Of a DNA stretch of 64,000 nucleotides, positions 1 through 11,549 are shown piece after piece. Under the pieces are notes generated by a model. The model did no database searches and was not told the DNA's origin. It saw nothing but the letters and a program-made list of their open reading frames with translations. The stretch comes from Annona cherimola. Taxonomy: Eukaryota > Streptophyta > Magnoliopsida > Magnoliales > Annonaceae. Position 1 is the first letter of the stretch. Each line of letters starts with the position of its first letter. The stretch lies in NCBI GenBank assembly GCA_030490835.1, contig CM059972.1, positions 37,241,452-37,305,451 of the forward strand. Reading direction: 5' to 3'. The position numbers and the translations under genes are program-made.

Positions 1-962
1 CCTCGTGTGCGACTCCAGTTCTTCAGATTCCCAAGTCTGAGTCTTGGGTCGACTTGGCCTCAGACTTCAACTCAAGTCGATCCTGGAGTCGACTTGGATT
101 GCGACTTGGCTCGGCCTTTACTAAAAATGCTTTGATCTTCATTTGATCTGCTTCTATCATGCTTGGCTTTCTTCCTTTGAATCATTTTCATTCTGGATGA
201 TTCCTCATACTTGTAGATCTTGTTAATCTTGAAGTCCTTATTTTTGGTTTATCTTGGATAGGCTTAAACCTCATGAATCTTTGGAGAGTTTGATTCTTGT
301 AGAACAGATTCATGTACCTTGCTTTGCTTTGGAGTCATTTGATCTTTAGGACTTGATAGACTTGATTTGATCTTGAACATGTATTCTTACTTTGAACTTG
401 AGTGAAACTCAAGTTATCTTTGAGAATAGTCTTTGCTCCTTGATTTGGATCTTGATAAAGTTCAAGTAGGTTCTTGGAATGGGCTTGGAACTGCATTTTG
501 AAGTCTGAACTTCTCAAGTCGAGGATGGAGTCGACCTTGTCTGCGACTTCACCCAAGTCGCACCTGGAGTCGACTTGGCCTGCGACTTGGGCAGCTTTGT
601 GCCCCAAAATCAGGTCTGGACAGTTTTTCTCGACTGAAGTCGATAGTGGGGTCGACTTCGTGTGCGACTTGGCTTCCCAAGTCGCAAGTGGAGTCGACTT
701 AGCCTGCGACTTCACCTGCTACTCTTCCATTTCTGATTTTCCCTTTGAGGTTCAAAGTCAAGTCGATAGTGGAGTCGACTTTGGGATCGACTTTACCCTA
801 AGTCGAAGTCCAAGTCGACTTGGGGATCGACTTGGCTATTTTAGTTCCTTAATCATTGAGCAAACTCATTAGTACTCTTTAATATACTCAAATTATCCTT
901 TGTTAATCATCAAAACTTAAGCTTTGGTCAATTTTGTTTTGTTTTAAACATTGTTTCTAACA
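1..962 (-). repeat. Sirevirus (copia) LTR, left part off-window
   Basis: Minus-strand Sirevirus LTR. Its U3 start is the right edge, which reads TGTTTCTAACA at 952-962 (the complement of TGTTAGAAACA, as in Sire-2). It carries a dense cluster of GTCGACTT palindromes at about 40-830. The flank from 963 on continues family X LTR sequence, matching the reverse complement of 28590-28640, so this is an insertion into X. No polypurine tract abuts 963, so 962 is the outer edge of a solo LTR or of a 5' LTR. The TSD partner is off-window. Short ORFs here come from the palindrome array and are not genes. Confidence 0.8.
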
Positions 963-3921
963 ATCATAAATCATCAACTTCTCATATTATTCATAACTTC
1001 ATAATTTCATACAACATATGTCCTTTTTCATCATATCCCATTAGGGCATCTATTCATACAAATATATACTAACCTTTGTAGAGTCTCTTTTCCTTTAGCA
1101 ATGCATGTCCTTCATCTCTTGGCTTTCCCTACATCTGTCTGAGGTTGGGAAAACAAAACATGAGTCGAAACTCAATAAGCAAGTATTTTTCTTTCATTTA
1201 AATGCATTCCTCTCCATTCGATAGAAGACACTTACCAAGTGATCAACTACCAAATGCACAGAAACCTTTTCATAAAAATCATTTCATAAACATTAGATGT
1301 GCAAATGCTTCATTTCCATTCTTGATATAAACCTTCGTGTGCAGGTACACTAGCCCAGGGAACATCTCACATAGCATGGTCCAATACGCCGGTTGTCTCC
1401 AACTTGGCCTCATCAAGGGGAACCTCTCTTCCTCTTGACGCCTACATGGTCTCCTACTTGCATGATTTTTGATTTCCCCAACATTATATACCTCTTACAC
1501 TAGGTGACTTGTCATTCTCATGTAGAGAATTATTTACACCATCCCTTAAAAATATTATTTCAAATCCATGCTTTCTATTTCAATCCGTGTATGAAAATAC
1601 AATGCATTCATTCACACATAACATTCCTTTACCTCCACCTCTTAGGAGGACGCCGCCGGCACACAGCCCATACGACTCGGCAATAGTGAAGGGGGACCCT
1701 CTGATCCGCTTTCTACCTCCACCAAAGCCTCTTCATTATACATCATGCATGTGCACATGTCCATGAACATCACATGATATCAATATGCCGGCATGACTTT
1801 TCATAAAAACTCATAAACATTCATCATTTTAGAACATTATAGGAATGACCATCCTTAAACACATTTCATAAATACTTGAGAATAAAACATATTTTCAAAA
1901 GGGTTTGCTTGCTTACAATGAAGCAATAAAATCATATTTTAAAAAAAGTTTGCTTGCTTTCCTTCTCAGTCCGCGTCCTCAACCTTCTCCTTCCTTTTTC
2001 CCTATACAAGGAAAATGGATATTTTATCCATCCATTCCATGTCTTAGGTTGCTTTTTGTGTTTACTTTATAACCATTCATTATCTCATTCCCATAGAAGT
2101 TAATCTTATAAAGATACTTGGTCATTACCTATTTATATGGATTTTTGTCCATAAATCCTTTAAAAATTCCATCCATATATCCTCATAAAAATAAATCTCA
2201 ATTTTTTCCAAAATCACACTGTTCACTGTTCATAGTTATTATTCATGATTACTGTAGTAGGTTACTATTCACAGCGTGTTGGTTACTATTCATGTGTTTC
2301 AAAAATTGACATTTTTTTAAAAAATAAAAAATACCATGACATAGCTCTTAGTTAGTATATCATGAGAAAATTCATGAATTTTGATTTCATCATCATTAAC
2401 TTAGCTAAATAAATCATTTTCTCCATATTCTAAAAATCAATATAATTTCACTTAAGCATAATCCTTAAATCCAAAAATCATGAGATTAATATATCTTTAT
2501 TCCAACATCATAATTATCATAAAAATTCATCCCAAATCATCATTTAGCAATATTGGAGCATTATTTGCACATGTTATACATGATTTTCCCGAATGCTCTA
2601 TCTTTGCTCCAAATTTTTGATGTTTAGGCATAATTCCATTTGGGCATTATAACTATACTTATTTTCTCATGCTTAGGAATTATCTAAGCATGATTTTACC
2701 TTATCTAACATCCAAAATAAGGTTGAGGAGAATTCACTTACCTCAAGTAAAGATATGCTCCTTCTTTCACCTCTTTCTCTCTCCTCTCCTTCTCTCCTTG
2801 CTTCTCTTGGCTTAGAACGTGGGTGGGGGTGGGAAAATGAGCTCTTGCTCAAGCTTGGGTGCTTGTGGGATGTGAAATTCGTTCATAGCATTGCTCCCTA
2901 TTTATAGTGCTTCAAATTTCATGGATTTGCATTCTACCCCCTTGAATTTTGGATTAAATTCCAAATATATCATTTCTATGTCACTTCTAAGCAATTTCTC
3001 CTAATCCTCGGTGGAAAATTTCTGGCCACAAGTTGCAAGAGTTGATCCATCCATTAATGCTTGATTTACATCAAAAGGTGTGATTGATCTCAACCGTTGA
3101 TCATCCATGGTTGAATCCATCTTAGCCATTGCTTTTTCATCAAATCCCAAGCATATTTTTGAGCCAAGAGCCATCCCTTGCTGCCCATCCACATTTTCCC
3201 CTAGCTACTCATTTTTAATTATTTTTATTTTATATAAAAATGCATATTTTAAGCTAATTTCATCTAAACCGTTGATCTTATGATAAGATCGATTTTGAGC
3301 CGTTGATTTTGGCTCCAAATCCCATGCCCCTGCCTCCTTGAGCCTTGTGCTTATTTGCATTTATTATTTATCTATTTAATTAATTAAAATTAATCCAAAG
3401 TCAAATTCTAATTAATGAAAAATAAAGCTACTTTTTGATCTTCAAATGACGTTTAATCTTGACCCTTGATTCATGATTTTTGATCAATCTTGGACCACTA
3501 ATCATGTTTATCATAATATTTTTACCATTTATAAAAATTTTCACCTCAATCTGATGTCCGAATTGCAAAATATGAATTTTTCTTCATTTTCTTTACAAAA
3601 ATCCATAAAAATCCGAAAATTATTATTTTAATCCAAAAATCACTTTTGTCCTTTAGTGGAAAGCTTCCTTTTTCGCCTTTTATGATTAAGTTAATCCAAA
3701 GTGATTAACTTAACATATTCTTTAATCCCACATTTACTATTCACGTTTCACTATTCACATTTACTATTCATCCGAATTAACATTTCATAATTAGCTATTT
3801 AATCCTCCAATGCCATATATTGCAAAATATCATTAATATATATTTCATATAAATATAATTATATTACCCAGGGATTATAACCCTAGGGTTTCATACACGT
3901 TCCTAAAATTGGGGTTTCACA
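963..3921 (-). repeat. Gypsy family X LTR, minus orientation
   Basis: Reverse complement of the X LTRs seen at 11550 and 41261. It ends at GGGGTTTCACA (3911-3921), the complement of the X start TGTGAAACCCC. It contains the X leader segments, the TTACTGTTCA-type cluster at 2215-2300, and a minus-strand TATA box at about 2899-2907. The microexon donor at about 1951-1962 is mutated relative to other copies. The roughly 100-bp GC-rich unit near 1640-1740 is single here but duplicated in the X LTRs at 13553 and 43271. No coding sequence is supported. It is inserted in a Z-family LTR. Confidence 0.8.
2899..2907 (-). promoter_or_regulatory. TATA box of the minus-strand X LTR
   Basis: On the minus strand the sequence reads TATAAATAG in the context GCACTATAAATAGGGAGC. 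This is the position where other X LTRs carry CTATAAAAGG. It lies about 160 bp upstream of a conserved GTAAG donor at 2740/2741. Confidence 0.55.
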
Positions 3922-5656
3922 TATTTAAACCAAAATGGAAGGCAAGATGCTATTTTGTATACATTTGAATAACACATAATAAATGTGTAACTAAGAGAGT
4001 GCGCATGACGGGTATGGAAGGCAAGAATGGAGAATGACCAAACATGATTTGCTAAAACGCAAAAATGGAAGGAAATAGGGTAAAATGTGAAAAGAGAGGG
4101 TTGTTTTGATAAAATTAAGAAATCTCAAAAATTTAGGATTAATATGCAAAGCCCTAACTCATAGGGAAGTGCCTTGAAAGAATATTAATATGTAAAATGT
4201 AAGAATTTGGTGTTAAATGATAAATGGGAAGTAATGAACTTCCATATGTTGAATTAAATGGAAGGTTATAATAAGCTTGAAAGTTTGCCCTAAATAAGGG
4301 TATTAAAAATGAAAGGAATTGGTGCTATGAAAGCATGAGTTATAACGATATGTAAATTGGTAAAATGAACACCCAACTTGAAAGACAAGTGGGATAAATA
4401 AATTGATAGAAATCATGTGGGTTGAAAAACTATATAATATGCAAGCATATGGAATTATGTTTATAAATGCAATGTCATTCTTATATATATAAGCAAAGGC
4501 AAAGAAAAAGTGGACGAAGGAAACTAAAGTGATTCAGGTAAGCAAGAAAATTTTGAAAACTTGCTTTCTTAAAATATTGAAATTAAGTTACAAATTGCTA
4601 TTTAAATGTTTTGAATTATCTTGCAAATGGATGTTTAAATGCTTTTGGAATTATTTAAGGATGACCATCCCCATAACTCTTGTAAATGGATTTATACAAT
4701 GTTTTATTAAATGATGTTGAGAAACTATGACTCAAATGCTTACTCATGAAAATCGTGCTAGTATGTTTAAGTCTATGTTCATGGTGCACAAGGTACTAGG
4801 TCTACTTAAGTGGTGTAACCGAACCGATTGTCCCCGTCTAGTGTGACCAAGTCGCTAAGATAGGCTAAAGGCCGACGTTGCCCCCCTTGAGATGGGAGTA
4901 GGATGATGGATGGTCGCCTAGCTAGCATACCATCATATGAAGTTCATGTTTATGATAATAATAATGCATTGCATTATTCATGATATACCCATGTTGAGTA
5001 TGACGTTGCATATTTCATAATATACCCATGAGTGGGTATGATGTTGGTTTCAAAGATGTTTATTCAAATGAAAACTTTGCTTGAAAAATGAATTTTCTGA
5101 AAACTATGCAGCTTGCTTACTGAGTTATACTTACGATTTGTTTTCCAAACCCTAAGACAGGTGCAAGGATGGCTACCAAGGAGGAGCTTAGGTTTAAATG
5201 AAGGATTATAATTCGTGTACTCCTATGTATGCACCTGTATAATTAAAAATGTATTAGGAAATGAATGTTTGCAAATTTGTTATTATTTATGGAATTTTAC
5301 ACTGTTGGTGTGTGATATGGATTGAGATATAACAAATTGTTGGAAAAAAATGTTGATGGATGATGAATGTACACCTAAATATGATATGAATGCCATGGAA
5401 TTTCACGTTATATGATGGAACTTGATGTGAAGCAAAGAAAGATTGAATGTGTATATCAGGGCATGATCATGTCTAAGATGGACAAATTGGTGTATAAATG
5501 ACTAAGTGCTATGTGATAAATTCCTATGGAGTGAATTATTAATACATGTATGTGTTAACCGTTGTGTGATAGGGCAACAATCCTGTTCATGTTGACCAAT
5601 CAATGAATGATCCCAGAGTAAGGCTCATGATGTGACACTCGAGTTGGGGCACCACA
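3922..5656 (+). repeat. Gypsy family Z LTR, 3' portion, plus orientation
   Basis: Ends at 5656 with GTTGGGGCACCACA. The last 85 bp match the reverse complement of the Z LTR beginning at 62687. It contains the conserved leader segment ending in TTCAG/GTAAGCAAG (4533-4546), a CTAGCTAG-containing GC-rich block (about 4800-4930) and an acceptor-like CCCTAAGACAG/GTG near 5150-5163. The start of the LTR lies left of the X insertion at 3921. No coding sequence is seen. Confidence 0.7.
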
Positions 5657-6553
5657 AACTATGACTTAAACGTTGGCGCATTTAATGCCTGCCAACTACC
5701 TCATAACGTTCGAATTAACTCCTCCACTTTTAAAACACAACAAGTGAAGTGAAGAGGGTTAGCAAGAGCATTCATTAAGCTTCCACCTTCCTACTTACAA
5801 GCTTTCAAGTGATCATTAAATGCTCTTAAAGAAGAACTATGCTATCTATTGCAAGTGCTATAACTCTCCATCAATCTCAAGTTCTACAAGTTCTGCCTTG
5901 TGCTAAAATTTTATCTACACCATCTGTGAAGTGTAGAATTCTTTATTAAATTCTTTCTCTTGTTATTCTACTTATCTTAGTGTTGGAAACCAAGGCTAAG
6001 TAAAGATAAGTAGTGCATAGTTGGAATGTGACTCACCGTCTACTTGTAGTGTGTTTTTAAAAGCCTCCTAAATCTAGAATCTAGAAGAGAGTAAGGGCTC
6101 TAATTGTATATCTGATTGGTATGGTAGAACCCAAGACACAAGGGTGTGTTATTGGAAGAGTAGAGTAAGGAAAGTCATCCCAAACCACTATAATTTCTTA
6201 TGTCTGCCATCTTTATTTCGCATGCTCAATCATTCTCCATGTTTTCATTCAAGGCTAAGTAAAGACAAGTAGTGCACGGTTGGAATGTGACTCACCGTCT
6301 ACTTGTAGTGTGTTTTTAAAAGCCCCCTCAAGCTAGAATCTATAAGAGAGAAAGAACTCATATTATATATCCGATTAGTATGGTAGAACCCAACACACAA
6401 GGGTGTGTTATTAGAAGAGTAGAGTAAGGAAAGTTATCCTAAACCATTATAATTTCTTGTGTCTGCCATCTTTATTCTCCATGCTTTATCATTCTCCATG
6501 TTTTCATTCAAGGGGACTTAATTTACAAGGTGTTAAGTTTGATATACCAAAAG
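5657..6553 (+). repeat. Remnant of outer Sirevirus LTR (left piece)
   Basis: Resembles the second half of Sirevirus LTRs: a CGTTGGCGCATTTAATGC segment, then the block with TCTAGAATCTAGAAGAGAG, then AAGGGGACTTAA near the LTR end. It resumes at 7787 after a solo-LTR insertion. Heavily diverged, it is the oldest layer that can be recognised here. Confidence 0.65.
5991..6512 (+). repeat. Tandem duplication of about 259 bp inside the outer Sirevirus LTR
   Basis: The segment starting CAAGGCTAAGTAAAG occurs at 5991 and again at 6250. Both copies contain GACTCACCGTCTACTTGTAG and end in CCATGTTTTCATTCAAGG. They differ by scattered substitutions, so the duplication is not recent. Confidence 0.8.
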
Positions 6554-7786
6554 TGTTAGTCCCGAGTTTATGGCAAAACCCAAGAGGGGAGGGGTGAATT
6601 GAGTTCTTGAAAAATTCTTTTGCAAATTAAAACTTAACCCTTGTAAGTTTAATCCCCATAATGAAATGTGCTAAGAGATAGAATGAGAGGGTGCAAACAA
6701 AATATAAAATTCAAGCAATTAAACCACATAAGAAGCAACAATATATAGTGGTTCAGGCAACCTTCCCTACTCTACTCTTTAAGCACACACCCGTTGTGTC
6801 TTGGGTTCCACTGTTATATATTCAATACAATCTAGAGTGCCCACTCTCTTCTAGATGCTAACTCTAGGGGCATATACAACAATCACTTATTGGTGAGACT
6901 AACTCCAACTAGGTTAGTGAGACAAATTCAAATCAATCAAGCAAAACCCGTTAGTGAGACAAACCCAAACCAATCCCCTGTTTTGCTTCTTCTTGAATTC
7001 GGTCTAAACACCGATCCAAAGCAACAACCCAAAATGAAATAGATAAAAGAAAATTTACACTTTACAACGTATAATGAATCTACTCTGAAAGCTCCTTATT
7101 ATGTGAAAAATATGATCTTGTATGCTCGCTTGAAGTAGTATCATTTGAAGCTTCAATATTTGTTCAAATAATGTCAACAATCTTGAATATTAGGTGTAAA
7201 CTCATCTTGTGTTTCTCGCTTTTTTCATATTCATACTTCAATGATATTTATAGAGGAGAAGAAGATCTAGCCGTTGGAGTTGTGGTTAGCATACATTTAA
7301 TGCCCTAATGTTCGAATTTTCATCCGTTATAACTTGAAGTCGCAAGTGGAGTCAACTTGGGATGAGTGGAGTCGACTTGGAATAAGTGAAGTTGACTTGG
7401 GTTGCGATTTCACTTTAGTTAGAACTTGCTGTCCATTTTTTTGCCTTTGAAGTCGCAGGCGAAGTCAACTTAGGTTGAGACTTCACCCAAGTCGCAAGTG
7501 AAGTCGACTTGGGTTGAGACTTCACTTTGTTGTTTTTCTGAAGTTGCAGGCGAAGTCGACTTAACTGTTGAATTTCACTAGAAACTTCTCTTTGCTAAAT
7601 TTTCTACATATGGACTTGATCTCTTAAAACTTGAATTATTTCACATTTTCATGTTCATAAATATAATTTGAGACAATATCTAAGAACACTTACACAAATT
7701 CGTTAGATCCTTTTCAATGATATTTTTATTATTTATTAATCATCAAAATCAAATTAATCTTTCTTATAGCAAGCATATGATCAATA
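6554..7786 (-). mobile_element. Sirevirus-type solo LTR, minus, TSD AAAAG
   Basis: Begins TGTTAGTCCCGAG at 6554, the complement of a Sirevirus LTR end, and contains GTCGACTT palindromes at about 7330-7570. AAAAG at 6549-6553 and again at 7787-7791 fits a 5-bp TSD. The right terminus then reads CAATA where CAACA is expected, a single transition. Removing it joins the two halves of the outer Sirevirus LTR (TACCAAAAG / AAATTTAAAAGAAC). Confidence 0.65.
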
Positions 7787-7853
7787 AAAAGAAATTTAAA
7801 AGAACGTAATTCACCTTCCGCTTTTAGGTTATGCCAGAAACTTAGGACCAACA
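7787..7853 (+). repeat. End of outer Sirevirus LTR
   Basis: Continuation of the LTR interrupted at 6553. It matches the end of Sire-1's LTR (TTTTAAAGAACCCAATTCACC...GGACCAACA) and stops at GGACCAACA, 7845-7853. A decayed PBS follows. Confidence 0.7.
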
Positions 7854-7854
7854 A

Positions 7855-7870
7855 GCGGTATCATTGCAGG
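7855..7870 (+). other. Decayed primer binding site (tRNA-iMet type)
   Basis: GCGGTATCATTGCAGG sits where Sire-1 has AGTGGTATCAGAGCAGG, just after the LTR end. Three bases are mutated. Confidence 0.6.
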
Positions 7871-7903
7871 TCTTTGAGTTTGCATCAAAGATATCCATTT
7901 TAA

Positions 7904-8188
7904 ATGGAGTCCCAATCAACTTCCATCCCTGTATTTGCTATGGGCCAATCGTTCACGAGGCCATCTCTATTCGATATAGCAACTTTGGTTACTAGAAGTT
8001 GAGAATGAAATAACTTTTCATGGCAACTGACATGGACTCTTAGATAGCCATCCAAGATGGGGTTACTCTACCTACTAATGCGAAGGCCTTTAATTGGGCT
8101 AAAGATGAAGTAAAATTAATAAAGAGTAACGCTAAAGCAATGAACCTATTGTTTTATGCATTAATAACTGCAGAATTTGACAGAGTAT
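7904..8188 (+). pseudogene. Sirevirus gag remnant, N-terminal part
   Basis: The reading opens MESQSTSIPVFAMGQSF, matching the start of Sire-1 gag ([17 protein letters not shown]). A deletion/frameshift near 7976-7985 then loses the frame, and TAG/TGA codons follow. Homology continues in other frames (a [16 protein letters not shown] stretch, broken by a stop) up to 8188, where the Athila-like LTR starts. The remainder presumably lies beyond the right edge of that element. Non-functional: at least two stops and a frameshift lie within 95 codons. Confidence 0.8.
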
Positions 8189-8216
8189 TGATAACTCGTG
8201 AAAATGCGAGTTATCA
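8189..8216 (+). repeat. Terminal hairpin of the Athila-like LTR
   Basis: TGATAACTCG and CGAGTTATCA form a perfect 10-bp inverted repeat around an 8-nt loop, exactly at the LTR 5' terminus. Confidence 0.9.
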
Positions 8217-8481
8217 GGGCCCATTTCAGACTATTTTTGCATGTTAATCTAAGGGATTAGGTTTAGTTTGCATCCATTTAGCTGAATTTTCACTCGCTTT
8301 GCATTATAGGAGCATTACTTTATTTTTATGCATTTTTAGCATAAATTAGGTATTTTTAGTTATTTATTTAGTTTATTCATTTTTTGTAGGAAGGATGGAC
8401 AATTACAAGTAGGCGAGTGAATCAATTGCAGAACAGAGTCAAGTAGAGAGGCAAGTAGGCTAGTGCCCAGGTGCCAACCAG

Positions 8482-8682
8482 TGGCGCCTAGGCGCCATCC
8501 TACAGGCCTTTGCCAGAATCTCCAACACCTCACACAAACGAGCCCAGAAGAGTTTTCATGTCACTAGTCTTCCAAGGAGTTGGCACCCAGGCGCCAGCTA
8601 GGGGTACCAGGCATGAGTCTCCAGGGCATTCCAAAAGGTTTTCAAGTTACACAACACATAGAGGGTTGGCGCCTAGGCGCCA
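8482..8682. repeat. Three copies of a 16-bp GC-rich palindrome
   Basis: TGGCGCCTAGGCGCCA is a perfect palindrome at 8482-8497 and again at 8667-8682. A degenerate copy, TGGCACCCAGGCGCCA, lies at 8581-8596. They sit upstream of the TATA-like box, so they are candidate U3 cis elements. Confidence 0.85.
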
Positions 8683-8734
8683 CTACGCATCCGTACGCGC
8701 AGGTTTTTGCACGTGTGCTGTGCAGGCCAACCAG

Positions 8735-8743
8735 TTTAAATAG
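8735..8743 (+). promoter_or_regulatory. TATA-like box of the Athila-like LTR
   Basis: TTTAAATAG lies downstream of the palindromes and upstream of a purine-rich leader. It is the only TATA-like element in the expected part of the LTR. Confidence 0.4.
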
Positions 8744-9707
8744 AAACCTAGACCCACGTGCGCAAAAGGAGAGAGCCGACGGAACAGAAAGAAGGAAAAG
8801 AACCCGTTTCCAGTACAGATCAAAGAGAAGATCCGATCTAGTTGGTGGAAATTGCAGAGATCCAGTTTTCTCTTCATCTTTCTATTTTTCTTTCTCTATT
8901 TTCCTGGATACTTACAATATGGATATAAAGGATTTTTATACAATGTTTTTGAGCTAAACTTCCTTTAGATGGATATTTAGGATGAATTGAACCCTAAACT
9001 ATATTGTCTTGGTTCTTCAAATTTTAGGAATGAATATTTAATTTTCTATATGATTGTGCGTTGTGGATTTACCCTTGCATTTGATGTTTAATGCTTTTTA
9101 CAATATTAGCTATCTTGTAAGATGATTTAATTGCATGATTAATCCCTGGAAAAGAAAAACTCTGCTAGATCCATGTGTAGGGCTTAGGTTTCCTCTTGGT
9201 TAAGGGGAGTTATTTAATGGATAGGAATATACCTTTAAACCTTATGTAGTTATAAACAAGTTATGAATTTATCAATTTCACTTTATTTAATAGCATGAGA
9301 ACATAACAATTGAATAGGGTGTAATTAGCTTTATATGCATTGGAAGACATATATAAGGATTAATGAACTTGGACTAGTAAATTGCTGCACAATCTAATGA
9401 AAAAGAACTAATACAATATAGTTTAGATTCAAGGATTCCGAACTATCCATCTGAAATCCCCAATCGATAACTTTCTTTTAGTATTCCAGTGTTCCATGAA
9501 CTCTTTTCTATTGCATTTGGTAGTTTTAGTTTTAAGTTGAAATCCTAATTTTCTACTCACCGAAAGCAACTAAACTGATTAATAATCCTAGTTACATCAT
9601 TTCCTCGTGGGAACGATACTCTACTCACTCTTTATTACTTGATCGGCACGTATACTTGTCTTAAAATGAGCATTTTAATTAAACATATACGCAACTCATC
9701 AAGTTTT

Positions 9708-9723
9708 TGGTGCCATTGCCGGG
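9708..9723 (+). other. Primer binding site, tRNA-Asp type
   Basis: TGGTGCCATTGCCGGG lies 6 bp after the LTR end. Athila/Tat elements use TGGCGCCGTTGCCGGG, complementary to the 3' end of tRNA-Asp. Two transitions are visible here. Confidence 0.8.
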
Positions 9724-9867
9724 AAAATTGGTATAACTAATTATTGTTAATTTAATTGCTTTCTTGTATAATTCTGTAAATATAGTTCATTTTTATAATT
9801 TCTTTTAGTTTAGAATTTCCTAGCTTGGTTCAATTGAATTGGTTTTTGCAGGGTTAATTATTTTTGC

Positions 9868-10645
9868 ATGTGCCGAAGCAGGGCCGACAAGGAGATCATT
9901 ATTCCTTTTGATCAAGAACTAGAGAGAACTTATTTGAGAAGGCATTGCAAGAGTAGGGAAGCTAGGAGTCAACAGCATACCATGGAGCACATTGGGAATT
10001 AGGACGAGAACATTCATGCAGACCAACATGGAAACCAAAGGGTTGAGGTTCGAATTCATTCACCACAAGATGATTTGGACCAACCTATTTGGGATCTAAT
10101 TGCGCTGGGGCAAAATGCAGTTCAGACTAGCATTGCACCTCCTCCTGTCAACACCAACAATTTCGAGATCAAACTGGTGGTATTCCAAATGCTCGAGTCA
10201 ATTGGGCAGCATTGCAAACAACTACAATCCAGGTTGGAGAAATCATTCCAATTTCTCATGGAATAACCAGACAAGGCCGAATCAGCCACCCAAATTCTCA
10301 TAGCAGCCCTCACAGCAACAACCAGTAAGACTGGTTCAACTCAATCCACCACCTCGAGAAGAGAAGAAATCTGATCTGGAAAATCTATTCATGCAATTCA
10401 TGCAATCCCAGATCACGACAAATAAAAATCTGGAAGTGCAGATCAACCAACTGGCCTCAACCCTAAACAACAGATAAACCTCAAGGTGCACTGCCGATCG
10501 ACACGAAACAAAATACGAAAGGAAAAGGCAAAGAGCAGGTGCAAGCAGTCACATTGCGCAGTGGAAAGCAACTATCTGATGCGACTGCGCCAGAAGCGGT
10601 AACTGAAACCACTAGTCCTCTGATTCATCAATCACAGGAGGCAGA
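9868..10645 (+). pseudogene. Athila/Tat gag, eroded
   Basis: The reading opens MCRSRADKEIIIPFDQELER, the usual N-terminus of Athila-type Gag. A TAG follows after about 45 codons. A PPPVNTNNFEIK-like stretch then jumps directly to an NNYNPGWRNHSNFSWNNQ-like stretch in another frame, so most of the capsid core between them is deleted. A later segment in the third frame (PPPREEKKSDLENLF, EVQINQLASTLNN) is the usual region before the protease. The frame is cut at 10645 by the Z LTR and resumes at 61493. Non-functional. Confidence 0.8.
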
Positions 10646-11549
10646 TGTGGTGCCCCAGCCCGAGTGTCACAACCTTACCTCAAGATCTATCGACTGGTAA
10701 ACGTGATCAGGATTGTTGCCCTGTCACAAGGCGGGCTTATTGGATATTTATCCACTTAATCCTAACTCCTTAGGATTTTTATCATTTATACATTCAATTT
10801 CCATCAAATGCCATTTTAGGCCCTTATACCATTTGAGAGTTACACATGTCATCTCATAATCTTCATACTTAATCATATTATATCATTTATTTCATGCCTT
10901 ACCATTTACCCATAAAAAAATTTCACCTTCTATGGTCACAAAACCATAACATAATTCTTATACCACATTTTATATCATATAAAATTATAGAAATTCATAT
11001 CATGCTCATCAACCATTGATACTTGTTCATAACACACAAGTCATAAAATAGATCACATATGATCTTCATAATAACAAGTATCAAGTCATTATACAACCAT
11101 TCGCCATAAGCAACATATATAAGAAACCGTCAAGTTTTCCTTTCTTCCATGTCCAATTCATGCTCCTTGGTCATCTTCATTCCTTCACCTGTCTATGGGT
11201 TTGAAAAACAAAACGTGAGTTGAAAACTTAATAAGCAAGCTATATATTTTTCAGGCAATTCATTTTGAAAACAACATTCTTTAAAAGCATTTCTCTCCAT
11301 TCAGTAAAGACACTTAGCAAATGATCAACTACTTGCGGAGCAAAAACTTTTTCATAAACCTTTCATAAACATTTCATAAATATTGGATGTGCAAATGCAT
11401 TATTTCCATTCAAGACATTATCCTTCATGTGACGGTACGCTAGCACGGGGAACATTCTTTCATGACATGATCCTTTCCATCCTTGGCGCCGGACCTTCCG
11501 ACGTAGCCTCGTCAAGAGGGACTCCTTTTCCACTTACTACCTCAACTAG
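10646..11549 (-). mobile_element. Z-family solo LTR, left fragment (TSD GCAGA)
   Basis: Begins TGTGGTGCCCC at 10646, preceded by GCAGA (10641-10645). The other terminus is at 61492, followed by the same GCAGA (61493-61497). Together the two fragments make one LTR, about 2.6 kb retained, with no internal region: a solo LTR inserted in the Athila-like gag. The fragment ends where an X LTR begins at 11550. No coding sequence is seen. Confidence 0.8.

Larger units (their letters stand above)
8189..9701 (+). repeat. 5' LTR of an Athila/Tat-like gypsy element
   Basis: Runs from TGATAACTCG (8189) to CAACTCATCA (9701) and is followed at once by a tRNA-Asp-type PBS. AGTAT (8184-8188) is the presumed TSD, with the partner outside the window. 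The U3 has three copies of a GC-rich palindrome (8482, 8581, 8667). A TATA-like TTTAAATAG lies at 8735-8743. ORFs across 8510-8957 are chance readings of the GC-rich palindrome segment. Confidence 0.8.

Noticed and set aside
474..872. ORFs rich in VDS/DLG or KSTP/STS repeats over the Sirevirus LTR arrays (also near 15458-15795, 18145-18599, 27053-27507, 39217-40151, 49825-50567, 56729-57078)
   Set aside because: They are readings of the GTCGACTT/AAGTCGAC palindromes, open in several frames and on both strands at once, and they lie in LTR U3.
3001..3192. 63-codon minus-strand ORF
   Set aside because: Lies in X LTR U3; not kept open in the other X copies and has no domain.
8510..8957. Overlapping ORFs of 77 and 125 codons in the Athila-like LTR
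   Set aside because: They cover the GC-rich palindrome part of an LTR, in two frames, with no recognisable domain.
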